Below, in pieces: positions 43,852 through 54,560 of a stretch of DNA of 64,000 nucleotides. Position 1 is the first letter of the stretch. Every line of letters begins with the position of its first letter. The stretch lies in contig CM114272.1 of NCBI GenBank assembly GCA_050084515.1, positions 33,480,001 to 33,544,000 of the forward strand, written 5' to 3'. The notes beneath the pieces are model-generated. The model was not told the DNA's origin and did not search any database. It saw nothing but the letters and a program-made list of their open reading frames with translations. Origin of the DNA: Blasia pusilla. Its lineage: Eukaryota; Marchantiophyta; Marchantiopsida; Blasiales. The translations under genes and the position numbers were made by a program.

Positions 43852-46800
43852 TTATTTTTTTTCACGAAAATATATATGATTATTTTCATTACCACTCAAT
43901 AAGTGTTAGGTGCGGAAAAAAAATTTGGAGGAGAAAGGACAAAGAAAGAGATCAATTTTCAATTAGGAAAGATTTCAACAAGCACCAAAAAGGATAGATA
44001 CATCTTCGCACGAGGAAGATGACACTATGTTTTTAGGTTGATACACAATCATAGGGAGTCCCCTCTCTCTCTCTCCATAAGTACTTGAAAAACATATGGG
44101 TCTTCTCATAGGTTCCACTCATGGTCTTATGGCCAACTCCATAGCACATGCACTTGCACAAACTTAGATTTTAATTAAAGCATGTAATGGGAGCGTGCCA
44201 CTTGTCTTTACACGACTGCACATGATGTTTAGACACAAGTTGAACATGGGAAACATAGGGCTATGTGTTGGGAACAATGGCTCACTAAGTTTTGGGAAGA
44301 TCTTCTTCGCCATAAAAACTGAAATTAGAATCGGTTGGCCTTCTGCAGGCTTTTGGGGTTAGGTGAATAGTTTGGATTCGGAGTCGTTACGTTTGGTGTT
44401 CTTAGAATTTCACGTTGTTGACGGTTTATTGCAGTCTGACTTTTTTCACTGGGGCCCAGAATTCCTAAGATTCATGAGAGTGGCGCAACCTCCACTCTCA
44501 TGTGGACTGGTAGATAGATGCATGTGGTGGTGACCGAGAAATCCCAGTCCTCATTTGACCGCTCCAATCCTCATGGAAGAATGGCGAGTCAAGAGCGCGC
44601 GTGACCTGCCTCTCTTCATTTCGTGACTTTTCATTTCCCACATGATGTTTGCTTCTTCCGGAGTTCGTCACCGTTCTGTGGTTCCAACATCTCGCGGAGT
44701 TTTTTTAATTTCCGGAAGAAGGCGAGGTTGGGAACTGTTTTGACTTTCGCATCGCTGGAAGACTCGCGACTCGAAATGCTGCTGCGGACTCTCTTCGCTC
44801 GACATTCTTCCACAAAGTCGCGCTCTTGGACTAGAGTAGCGAGGCTCTTTCCGAGCCGTGAAAGCTCCGTGATCGCTTTGCTGAAGGCGGAAAGGAGCTG
44901 CGGGTCTTTTGCATTAGGTGACAGTTGAAAGAGGACTCAAAATGGCCCAGGGATGAAACTGTCGGAAACGGTCTCGTCCTTTCGATTCACCGGTGGAGTA
45001 GGGAACAGTGCACACACACAGACACACTTAGTCCAATTTCTGCACTGTATCGCTCGGACTCTCATGTGATTGAACAGACTTCCTTGAGTTTATTATTACG
45101 GATGTCTGTGGGCCAGCCAGGACTTGGAGATCACTTGGCGTACACACGGTTGACTGAATCCCAGTACAGGGGAACTGTGGAGGAATAATATTTCCTGGAA
45201 GGTAAATTGTCACCATGAACTATGGCATGGAATCTTCCCCACATCATTGTGCGAGCAAGCGTGTACACAAACAATACCGCGTTGTTTGACTTCCGGTATC
45301 GACGATGTCGTCACAGTTTTCCAAAATATGATTTCCCAACATGGCTCTGCGTTTACCAAGCGCGTATATCTCTGCTCGCCAAGGGGGAATTATTGCGCAT
45401 TCGAACCTTACCTCAAAAGTGTCTTTTTGTGGTTGTCAATGGGCCATTCATTTCGTGCCAGGCTGATCCGGTAAAGCACATTGGCTGCGAAACCACATTC
45501 AGGTTTCTCCGAGGGGACCATCGTCGCTGGTTCATCACTGGGCAGATGCCCTGTCATAAATTGACTCTCATCACTCAGGACTCTGTACGTATGTGTGTGT
45601 AGCCACAGCTGAAGAAGCACCAGAAGCTCAGAACCAATCTTCAACAGAAATGCTTTTGTCAAGGAGACTTCAACTCGAGAACACGCACGTCGCCGCACGA
45701 TGGACGTTTCGGCATCTCTGTAGTCCTCAGTAATGTGAGCGCGCACAGTCTTCAAGCTGATTCTCACTCGCGAAGCTCACCTTTGGTACTATACTGTGAA
45801 ATGCTACAAGAGTGAACATTTCGTGCGCTGGGCCAAAATGTTCGAGGACAGCCGACGAGAAAACCGCTGACCAGTTAAGCAACATGATGCCCGAGAAAAC
45901 GACAAGCGCATCTTCGGTTTCCAAGTAAACCATACGCTCACAAACTTTTCAACCCGTGAACACACTCGCTCGCAGTTTCTCGCCAATGGATCAACAGTAA
46001 AGTACATTCAACACTGCGAAGTCATCAGAAATGCCCATACGCAGTAGAATCCCATGTACCGTATCGAGGAACAGCAACTTCCAAAATGGGACGCGTAGAG
46101 GGAGGAGAAACATGAAAAATTCCCGAATTTTCTCAACTTAGAAAAGCAGCAAGAGGATAAATAGGAGACCCACGAGATCTCCCCCGGGGAAAAGCAGGTA
46201 CAGTGCTGCTAACCTGCTTCAAGCGCGCTCGATACTAAATGCAACTTAGTTTATACACATTGGCCCGATAAAAGTTGCCAGGATTGTGGAGCGTAGACCA
46301 TCTATCGTACAGTATAAGTATTATAACACCACACGTCTTCCTGCGACCTCAAACAGTACAGTTACAGAAACCGTGATCATGTTGAAGAAGCGTCTGACTC
46401 TTTGCTTTCTTCCAACTTCAATAAATACTTCCTCCGGGAAAACTGATGCGGAAGCGAGTCATTAGTGACGAAAGATACCGGAGGGAAACCAAAAAGTAGA
46501 GGTTTGCTTTATCGTCATTGCGAGGCAAATAAAACCTGGCCAAACGTCTAATCACATCAGAATACTGTTGTGAGTTGGAAACAGCATCACTTGCTTACGA
46601 TCGATTTGTGGTTTGCGTGAGAGTGATTGTGAACTTGTCCAAAGAACAAATGAAGATAAGGACAACGGGATCCTGTCTGCTTCGGACAGCGTGCATATGC
46701 GAGGCTTCGAATTGCGCGTGTATCTTGCGACCAATCCTGAGGAGAAGGATCCTCTCCCCTGGCCCTCTCAATCCAAAGTGCTTCGTCTCTGATTCCAGAC

Positions 46801-47770
46801 GAGCAGCCGCACTTAAGACTCGCAATCCAATCCGTCCACCCAGACCGGACCCACGCTTCGGTCTGAGAATGAGTAGCGTATGGGAGGTACTAGACGTGCT
46901 CAGCTAGACCTTCATAGTAACTTAATCGAGTGGCAGTAATGGATATCCCCCTCAGGATCTCTCATCGAGATTCAAGCCAATCCCGAACCGAAGGACCAGC
47001 GCGCCTCACCACCTCGTTATCTCGCACTTGATCTTAGTCAAGTCAGTCGATCGATAGCAGAGCGATAATTCCAGGCTACACAATCGGCGGACCATTTACA
47101 TGTTTTAATTTTGTGTCCTTCGCAATTCTCACCACATTTACACGGTACACGGCTGATCTCTCTGTTCTCCTCTTAGACCTTTTTGGTTCTCTCTCTCCCA
47201 ACCGTCTAAGGGGATTTCGCTCTCATAAAGCCTGTCAAGGAAGGATCTGCACGTGCATGATCAGATCCTTTTCTCCATCTACATTCTAGAATTCCAATCG
47301 CAGAGTCCACAACTCGGCAAAAGCGATTTCTCTTGGATGAGACAACCGACTGTAAACTCGTCATTTATTTTATTTATCTCTGGGAACACATGATCATCAC
47401 TGACGATGTCAGGGCTCGGATCGAGCACACCACATCACATCACACAACACCACACCAACCAATTGTCAGGCGATCCGTAGGACGACGTCCAGCGATTCAT
47501 ACAAAAGAAAGGCCAACAGAAAAAGCCTACGGGTCTCTCGCGACTTCTCCGCAATCGAGAGGAAAACACCAGACAGCGACCCTCGCGGGTCCGTGCTCCC
47601 TTTGCAGTCGCGGTGCTTCATGCCGGACCTTGAGGTAAATCTCTGCAATGGTCCAGGACGCCGGGCGTCAAAGGTTTGTGCGCAGTGCGCAGTTCTCAGT
47701 GCTCACTTTAGAGACACGACTGAAAGAGTGTGGCGTCTACACCGTCCATGCCGAGCACGGATATGGAAGA
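43852..47770. other. GC-balanced intergenic DNA, no gene identified
   Basis: From about 44300 the composition becomes balanced, like the DNA around the two real genes. No domain is recognised. An 11-bp-arm hairpin lies at 44473-44502 (CATGAGAGTGG arms). On the minus strand 44631 to about 44945 is an open stretch ending in a stop; it reads Lys/Arg-rich with KLKKLREMLEP near its end and could be a terminal exon, but a stop lies just upstream and I cannot assign it. Frames at 45222-45602 and 46575-46907 are likewise unassigned. Confidence 0.4.
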
Positions 47771-47808
47771 CATTTAGGATTTGCCATTCGAAAAGTCTGC
47801 TTTCTATT

Positions 47809-48165
47809 TTAACTTTTGTCCATAGATCTGCGATAGATTCGATATATCATGCGAATATCGAATAATAATTTATATAATATTATTGGAGAGAGTACTTCTT
47901 GATTTACAAACATTTTAGGGTTAAAAAATGATATGATTTTATATACAACGTAATTATTCTTTTCACTCCCACTAGTCTTACAAAATTCCATATCCAAACA
48001 ATTTAATGGTCCATAATTGGAAAATATGCGCATCAAGTTGATTAAAAAAAGGTATAGCTGTTGTCCATATTCCCCATATTGAGAGTGGAAACCTAGAAAT
48101 GCAAAAGGTTTATTCATGCTTAAAAAAGAACATTTAGGATTTGACATTCGAAAAGTTAACTTCAC
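47809..48165 (-). other. Unidentified open frame in duplicated unit, copy 1
   Basis: Minus-strand frame of 118 codons. It contains MNKPFAFLGFHSQYGEYGQQ and ends with a Tyr/Ile/Arg-rich tail (YKLLFDIRMIYRIYRRSMDK). The AT-rich, basic and aromatic composition looks organelle-like, so this could be a nuclear copy of plastid or mitochondrial DNA. I cannot name the source. Confidence 0.35.
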
Positions 48166-48509
48166 TCTTTTCCCGAAACTCGTCCGATTGGAAAAGTCTG
48201 CTTTCTATTTTCACTTTTGTCCATAGATCTGCGATAGATTCGATATATCATGCGAATATCGAATAATAATTTATATAATATTATTGGAGAGAGTACTTCT
48301 TGATTTACAAACATTTTAGGGTTAAAAAATGATATGATTTTATATACAACGTAATTATTCTCTTCACTCCCACTAGTCTTACAAAATTCCATATCCAAAC
48401 AATTTAATGGTCCATAATTGGAAAATATGCGCATTAAAAAAAGGTATAGCTGTTGTCCATATTCCCCATATTGAGAGTGGAAACCTAGAAATGCAAAAGG
48501 TTTATTCAT
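48162..48509 (-). other. Unidentified open frame in duplicated unit, copy 2
   Basis: Minus-strand frame of 115 codons, nearly identical to copy 1. It lacks three residues (the 9-bp deletion) and has a different C-terminal tail (ENRKQTFPIGRVSGKE) supplied by the extra 41-bp segment. The frame survives in both copies, which is either conservation or recency. Confidence 0.35.
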
Positions 48510-48517
48510 GCCTAAAA

Positions 48518-49965
48518 AAGAACTTAACTCGTATCTTACATGGGGATTTCTAAATTAGAGGATTTGCATATAACCCCTAGTTTTTTAACGGTTTATTTTC
48601 TTTTAGTACGTGTGTAATAAATTCTATTATAGTATGATTAAAATAGATTAGTATATAACTTGTGAGTGAAGGGACTAATCATATTGCACACAATTTTACA
48701 ATTTTTTTCTTGCTGCATGTAATATGGGAAATATTTTCTTCTTGTCCAAGTGCCACTTGTCAAATATTCAAGTGTTTTCGAATCAAAAGAGCACTCTCCA
48801 ATAATAATTTAGATGTGGCGGATTCATGATGAATCAAACAAGGTGCAGATATGCCTCGGAGTTTCTCCATAAGTTAATGGCCTCTAGCATGATCTCCTTT
48901 GTATCTTATGGACCTTCACTATCCTCCTTGAAAATTCCAAGTTCTTTTCTCCAAGTTATTTTAATTGTATTCTTTAAGATAGTTTGAATAGCAAATAGGC
49001 TTCCACATCTAGTAGAGCTCACAAAATATTCAAATCTTGGTAAATATAAAAAAGTGCAAGAGAAATATAATTCCTCATACTTCCCTAAAACTCATGTCCT
49101 TGAAATGACTTCATCCAAGATTGGATCTTGAAACTCATGTAGCTCCCTTGCAATGCATAGTAATAGTTAGGCATTGGGGGAGTGGCATTGCACAACAAGA
49201 AAATCTCACGGCGAAGTTGATTTGGTTTGATAACATACGGCACAATTTTAGACTAGATGTCATAGATAGAGCAAGAAGAGAGCTCCAAATCCATGTGGGC
49301 TAAAAGTTGGAGGTAATCAAAATGTACCCCATATCCTACTATGAAGAATCTTATCTAACCAAAACCAGGTGTTTGGGTTTTGATGTCTAAGTTCTCAAGC
49401 TTTGGAGGAAAACCCTCGAAAGCTTAGTAATTGTCCTCAAATTGATCTTGTAAATAAACACCACACCACATGAAAATATATTTTGAAATGAAATTACCTT
49501 TTCTAAACCATTTCTATTCACGCAAGCTAAAGGATAGTAAGAGGTTTCTATTTCTCTTAAATGCTAATCTACTCATAAATTCCAATTGAAGTCGATCACC
49601 ATGATAATTAAATAACATAGGGTATCATGTGTTTCATGGATAACCTTTGCATTCATATGCTAAAATGGTTTCCCAAAGCTTGATTGTGGAGCAAAGTGTT
49701 CATCTCTGTAGAAAGGAGTCATATCTCTTCTATGGGCGAAAACGGCAAGCCACTCTTTTTTTTTACCTTTGGCGGATATTTTCAAGAATCGTGATTTACA
49801 TCAACGATGGCTTTCTTGCCTTTGAGAATATTTCCAAGAATCACGATTAACATCAAAGGTGGCTTCCTTTCCTTTTGTGGCTATTTTTCAAAAATCATGA
49901 TTCTTGAAAATATCCAACTCCTCAAACAAAAAAGAAAATAACTTACTCTAAGCTAGTCACCATTG
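48518..49965. other. AT-rich intergenic DNA with one foldback element
   Basis: No coding region supported. The only clear structure is the inverted repeat at 49774-49915. Confidence 0.6.
49774..49915. mobile_element. MITE-like foldback, 24-bp terminal inverted repeats
   Basis: The first 24 bases (49774-49797, starting GGATATTTTCAAGAATC) and the last 24 (49892-49915) are inverted repeats with one mismatch. The 94-bp middle carries a further copy of the AAGAATCACGATTAACATC motif. Total length is 142 bp. No clear target-site duplication is seen. Confidence 0.6.
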
Positions 49966-50979
49966 TCACATCTTAGTTTAACGTAGGTAGAGTTCTATCG
50001 CGTCGACGGTATAGAGAGTCAGCGGCCTATTTGGGAAGGGCTCCATAGGGAGCCGTGCCGAGAGGTAGGGGCTGCGGGCTACAATCGTGCTAAGTGAAGG
50101 GAGGGGCAAGGTAAACAATGATAACGAGCTTGGGAGTCAAAGCATACGTGATTGAGCAGCGACGTACCTGGTTAGAGTTGGACGTGGTAGGATGTAGTAG
50201 GTTGGGCTACGTGGTTCAGGAGAACTACATGGTTGGTGGGAGTTGCAATTTTCCCCGAGTAGGGGGATTTTTTAGAGCAGATTTTGACGATAGGTATTTG
50301 TTGGAGAGGAGTTGATGATAGAGTGTTAGTATGCTGATGCCGAAAAGTACTCCGCATCCGCTGACGGGAGGTTTGACACGCTATTCGAGGAGAGTATTGT
50401 GTCGTGGAGGTTGCCGTACCACATGGAGGAGTGAGTGTTGACGGTGCTGTAGGTTGGAGGGCGCGATCAGGTTATCCATTCGAGTCCCTTTTCCCGCACT
50501 TATCTTGTGTGATTGAGAGTGTTGGGTATCGGGTAGTTGCTGGTGGTAGATGGTGTAGCGATGGTGACGAGTATAGACTCCTTTCATGTGTATCATATTT
50601 GTGGATATACAGCGGTTGCCGAGAGGGGTCGCGTGTATGACCCGAGAGTGTGAGTAGTTAGTAGAAGGCTCATGGTGAACCCGAGTGTTGAGTGTCGTGA
50701 GGTCGATTGTGTTATCACCCGATTGGCATTAGCGTAGGTGAGCTAGTGAGGAGTGTGGGAGACTCTCGGTGAGTCTGAGTGCTTGAGCGGGTGAGACAAG
50801 GTTGTCATCACGGCGTTCTTCCAGGGTTTGGAAGAACCGGGTAGTATGAGTAGTGGTAGGTATCGAGGGGGGGTTTCGAGTGAGGAACCACCCCGACTCC
50901 CATCCGTGGCTGGATTTTCATCACTAGACAACAGGTCTGGTGACAAGATCGCAGACGGGGAAGTGATATGTGGATAGAG

Positions 50980-51696
50980 ATGGACGACACGGGCCAACGG
51001 GGCATGCGTCGTTTCTCGGGTGCAGTAGGCACCATAGATCTTGATGATTTCATTTAGGAGTTCAACACGTTGTGCGACTTCCAGGAGATACGGACCCCTA
51101 CGCGGTTCAACCCTTTTATGGCATGGAAGGGGTTGTTCCTACACTTGGAGAGTCCGCCGATGTATGATTATATGGAGTTCCGATCTCTATACTCTGTAGA
51201 GATCGATGCTTGGAGGGTGTATTGGGCTCCAAGGTATGTGTCCACTAGTGGCCGCGAGGCATATTATGGGATAGTGAGAGCGGAGAGACCTACACCATTA
51301 GCCACGGGACTAGATGGAGAGGATGGCAATGAGAGTGGTGAGGTGGCACAAACCTCTCGTGATAGAGGACCACCGAGTTTCAGTCCTACGGTGGAGTTCT
51401 TCTAACAGTTGGGGAGGAGCTACTAGGGCTTGCAGACTGACAAGCTGAAGAGTCTACATGATTTTCAGAGGAGATCGGGTGAGAGTCTAAGGGAGGCGTT
51501 CACGCCCATGCGATGGTTGATCGTTGCCACATATGGGATGACTAAGGCGCAGTCAGTGCAGTATTGGTACAGGGTGTTGGATGAGGAGCTAAAGAGGAGA
51601 GTTCGGGATGTGATGTTTCTTCACACGGCAAAGCCCACATTGAAGGTGGTCTTTGAGTTATCTAAGCGGGTAGAGTTGAACATGAGTGAGGAGTAG
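50980..51696 (+). pseudogene. Ty3 gag pseudogene (plus copy)
   Basis: From ATG 50980 it reads MDDTGQRGMRRFSGAVGTID, then TAG at 51055-51057. It resumes as TRFNPFMAWKGLFLHLESPP through PPSFSPTVEFF, with further stops at about 51403 and 51424, and continues KLKSLHDFQRRSGESLREAF and MTKAQSVQYWYRVLDEELKR to NMSEE and a stop at 51694. This is the same Gag as the minus-strand copy at 17480-18730, and it reads cleanly across the point where that copy has a frameshift. Gag would form the particle core. Confidence 0.85.
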
Positions 51697-51887
51697 GTGG
51701 TGACCACAGGATTTTTGCGGGATTTGACGGGTCGATGAGTAGGAGTAGACCCACAGATGTCCAAACATGCACCAGTACCACGGGAGCGGGCCGGTGGCAT
51801 GGGCCCAAGGAGCACGGTGGGTATGATGAGCCGATGAGTCAACGGCCCGTACGGACATATGTTACCCAGTAGGGGCCAGGGTTGGCT

Positions 51888-52043
51888 TGTTGGACGTGTG
51901 GTGGGCCACATAGGCAGAGGGACTACCCACAGCATGGGATAGGGCCACGGGCCCCTCTGATTGCTCAAGAGCCACCAAGGATGGCCCCACCACAGTTGTA
52001 GTGTGATCATTGTCATCGATATGGTCACACTAGGGATAGGTGT
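51888..52043 (+). pseudogene. Two Gag CCHC zinc knuckles, the first damaged
   Basis: The first knuckle reads CWTCGGPHRQRDY (51888-51926), with Tyr where the fourth ligand Cys should be (TAC 51924-51926). The second reads CDHCHRYGHTRDRC (52002-52043) and keeps all four ligands (C-x2-C-x4-H-x4-C). Such knuckles bind the element's RNA. Confidence 0.75.
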
Positions 52044-52869
52044 TATGATCTCCGTCAGGAGGTACGTCTTGAGGTAGGTAGAGAGAGTTGGTACAGATCG
52101 AGTGGTGGATGATCGTGGTGGTAGAGTGCCATCACCTGTCAAAGGAGATGGAGGACGTGCACCCTATGCAGCACTCCTTACGCACATCGATTGGTTGGAG
52201 TAGAGGATTGTTGCCATGACGATGATGTAGCTACAGTCAAGCGCGGAGCTGAGAGTAGCTAGTGTGGTGCCAGCCTCCAGATCTTACCATGATGCTAGTG
52301 AGGATTCTGCGGGGATGGGATTTATGTGTAGTGCGTCTCAGATTGAGGCTGCTACGGTGGTGACTCGGGGTGCTGTGATAGTAGCGGAGCCATCGAGAGG
52401 TGGGGTTGAGATTAACCCATGGTAGGGGACCGATGGGCGGCACGCCAGGGTTCCCAAGTTGTTCACATTGTTGGAGGCACTTCATTCACCGTCGATGGTG
52501 CCTCGACAACCGGTAGTACCCACGGGTGAGGCAGGTGCGTTGACATCACGAGGAGTTGGAGAGACAACTCCTATTCTAGATCACGAGGAGCCAATGTCGA
52601 CCATGTTGTTGGAGGTGGACACTAAGGTGAGCCACACTCCGTTGTTTTCCGCCATGGAGTTGGCGACGTTGGGAGTTGGGCGAGCGGAGGAGTTCCGGCT
52701 GGCCGCCACGTTGTGTGAGCGTGGAGAGGCGACTGCCTCTCGTTCAGAGGAATTTGAGGAGGTGGTGGATTTGCCCTCAAAGCATGTGGTTGGGATATTC
52801 TCCACTGATTCATGGCATGTGGCGGGGCTACATTGGTAGATATGCCAGCTAGGCCAACGATAGAACGAG

Positions 52870-53320
52870 CATGATCACACCAGGTGTGGTGTTGTTGGAT
52901 AATCAAGCAAGAGTTTTTCTCTTGGTTAGTTCCACAAGTATGGTGTACCATCTATAGCGCGTCTTACTTGATTTGGGAGTGCAACCCTTGATGCTAGGGA
53001 AGGCGACGTGTTTGGCGTTGGGTTTACGGAAAGGAGACATTGAGTGTTTTCCCTTTCAGATACAAACCTCTATTGGAGGCGTATCACCCACACAATACAT
53101 GACTCGGTAGGAGTTAGTGATTAGACTCCAGCCAGAGCATGAGACGAATAGTGCGATGGTGCGCACTCAGGCGATTACAACACCAGCAGAGTCGTATGAT
53201 GTGTTGGTAGGGAGTATGGTGTTGTACCCTCTAGGTTTCATTCTGGATTTTTAGGAGGAGAAAATTTCTTATCGGCCAAGGTGGCGATCAGATGATGGAC
53301 GGTTGAGCCATCCACCGGTG
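52870..53320 (+). pseudogene. Ty3 protease pseudogene (plus copy)
   Basis: The frame reads LLDLGVQPLMLGKATCLALG near 52967, then FPFQIQTSIGGVSPTQYMTR, stop, and SYDVLVGSMVLYPLGFILDF, stop, EEKISYRPRWRSDDGRLSHP. It aligns with the minus copy. The active-site triad Asp-Ser-Gly is Asp-Leu-Gly here (codons 52970-52978), so the enzyme would be inactive even without the stops. Confidence 0.75.
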
Positions 53321-53857
53321 CAGTTTGCAAGAGTTAGTGGTGCTCAACCGTGTGAGGATACGGTGACCACATTCGCAGCATTCGCAGCATTCATAGGTGG
53401 TGTCAACTGATCAGGGAGTTGTTGGGGAGGAGCACACATGCGGAGGACATTCCCTTAGCAGATAGTCCCATAGAGAGATATGCTAGGGTGGGTTTCTCTT
53501 CCCATGGTGCGTAGTTTGCTTTACATTGTTGGATACGAGCGAAGAGTGTAGCCGAGCTCATGAGGCAGGCATGGAATTGTGCTTGTGTTCTAGAGCAAAC
53601 AGAGTCAGGTGACAGTCATGCTTTTGGATTGGAGACTTCATATGTTCGGGTACCACACATGTTGTGTGGCAGCGTTTGGATCATGGTACGAGAGTATTAG
53701 ATCTCTCCGGAGGGATCAATACAACGGGTAGTTGTCGTGTTGCGGGGATGACAGCACCGATTGTGCTAGATATGTATAGGATAGTAGATCATGTCAGGTA
53801 GATATCTATGTGCTATCTAGAGTTAGGAGGACCCAACTGCCAGCTAGGGGGCGATAG

Positions 53858-53992
53858 TGGGATCTCAATGTATATGTGTGAATTTATTTGGTTTATGGAT
53901 GGATCGACCTGTGTGTTGGGAAGATGGGTGTTGTGTGGCGTGTAGATGTGACCAGGTATGTGGATTGTGTAGCAATGTGTATGCGCACGACA
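53858..53992 (+). repeat. 135-bp terminal LTR segment after the polypurine tract
   Basis: It starts TGGGATCTC right after AGGGGGCGATAG and ends GCGCACGACA. The same segment, 137 bp long, closes the full LTR unit at 54424-54560. The dinucleotide GC separates it from the TATCACATC start at 53995. Confidence 0.8.
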
Positions 53993-53994
53993 GC

Positions 53995-54560
53995 TATCAC
54001 ATCTTAGTTTGACGTAGGTAGAGTTCTATCGTGTCGACGGTATAGAGAGTCAGCGGGCTATTTTGGTGTAACTTCATCCTGAGATTTCGGATGAGGTTTA
54101 TGGTGATTTCCCTATTTTGGTTTTAGTCCGTCAAGTGACCTGTTGATCGGGTCAACGGTCACCCGGTAGCTTGTGCACGCAGGTTATTGTTGGTAGGGCT
54201 ATTTTTGGTACAAGAGTGAGAGAGACGGCTTTCTCAAGCCATCTTTCTCATGTTGAGCCTTAGGAGCGCCTCTCTCGTATAGATGTGTGTGGATGTGTAG
54301 GAGTTAGGGTGCTAGCGTCCGGATTCCCTTATAGCAAAGGGTGGATGTGGTTTGATATGCCGATGTAGATTCATGAATGGATTTTTAGGCCAGGTGAGCC
54401 ATTTTTACTACTCGTAATTTTGTTATGGGGTCTCGATGTATATGTGTGAGTTTGTTTGGTTTATTGATGGATCGACCCGTGTGTTGGGAAGATCGGTGTT
54501 GTGTGGTGTGTAGATGTGACCAGCGATGTGGGTTATGTAGCGATGTGTATGCGCACGACA
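53995..54560 (+). repeat. Full LTR-like unit, 566 bp
   Basis: It starts TATCACATC (TGTCACATC with one change) and ends GCGCACGACA. The L part (53995-54423) is related to 10016-10529 and 43256-43700. The terminal part (54424-54560) repeats 53858-53992. Confidence 0.8.

Larger units (their letters stand above)
47771..48517. repeat. Recent tandem duplication, unit about 360 bp
   Basis: 47791-48126 and 48192-48518 are almost identical: a few substitutions and one 9-bp deletion (CAAGTTGAT, present only in copy 1). Both copies start after CATTTAGGATTTGMCATTCGAAAAG (47771 and 48131), and copy 2 has an extra 41-bp segment near its start. The unit is strongly AT-rich and unlike the balanced DNA just before it. 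Confidence 0.9.
49966..54560 (+). mobile_element. Ty3/gypsy element lacking RT, RNase H and integrase
   Basis: It begins TGTCACATCTTAG (49966), as the LTR unit at 53995 does. It then holds gag (50980-51696), two zinc knuckles (51888-52043), a protease-like region (52870-53320), a stretch without RT motifs, the polypurine tract AGCTAGGGGGCG (about 53842), a 135-bp terminal LTR segment (53858-53992) and a full 566-bp LTR unit (53995-54560). The first 70 bases match the LTR start, but the expected rest of a 5' LTR is absent. Only about 540 bp separate the protease from the polypurine tract, so the pol core has been deleted. No obvious target-site duplication. Confidence 0.8.
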
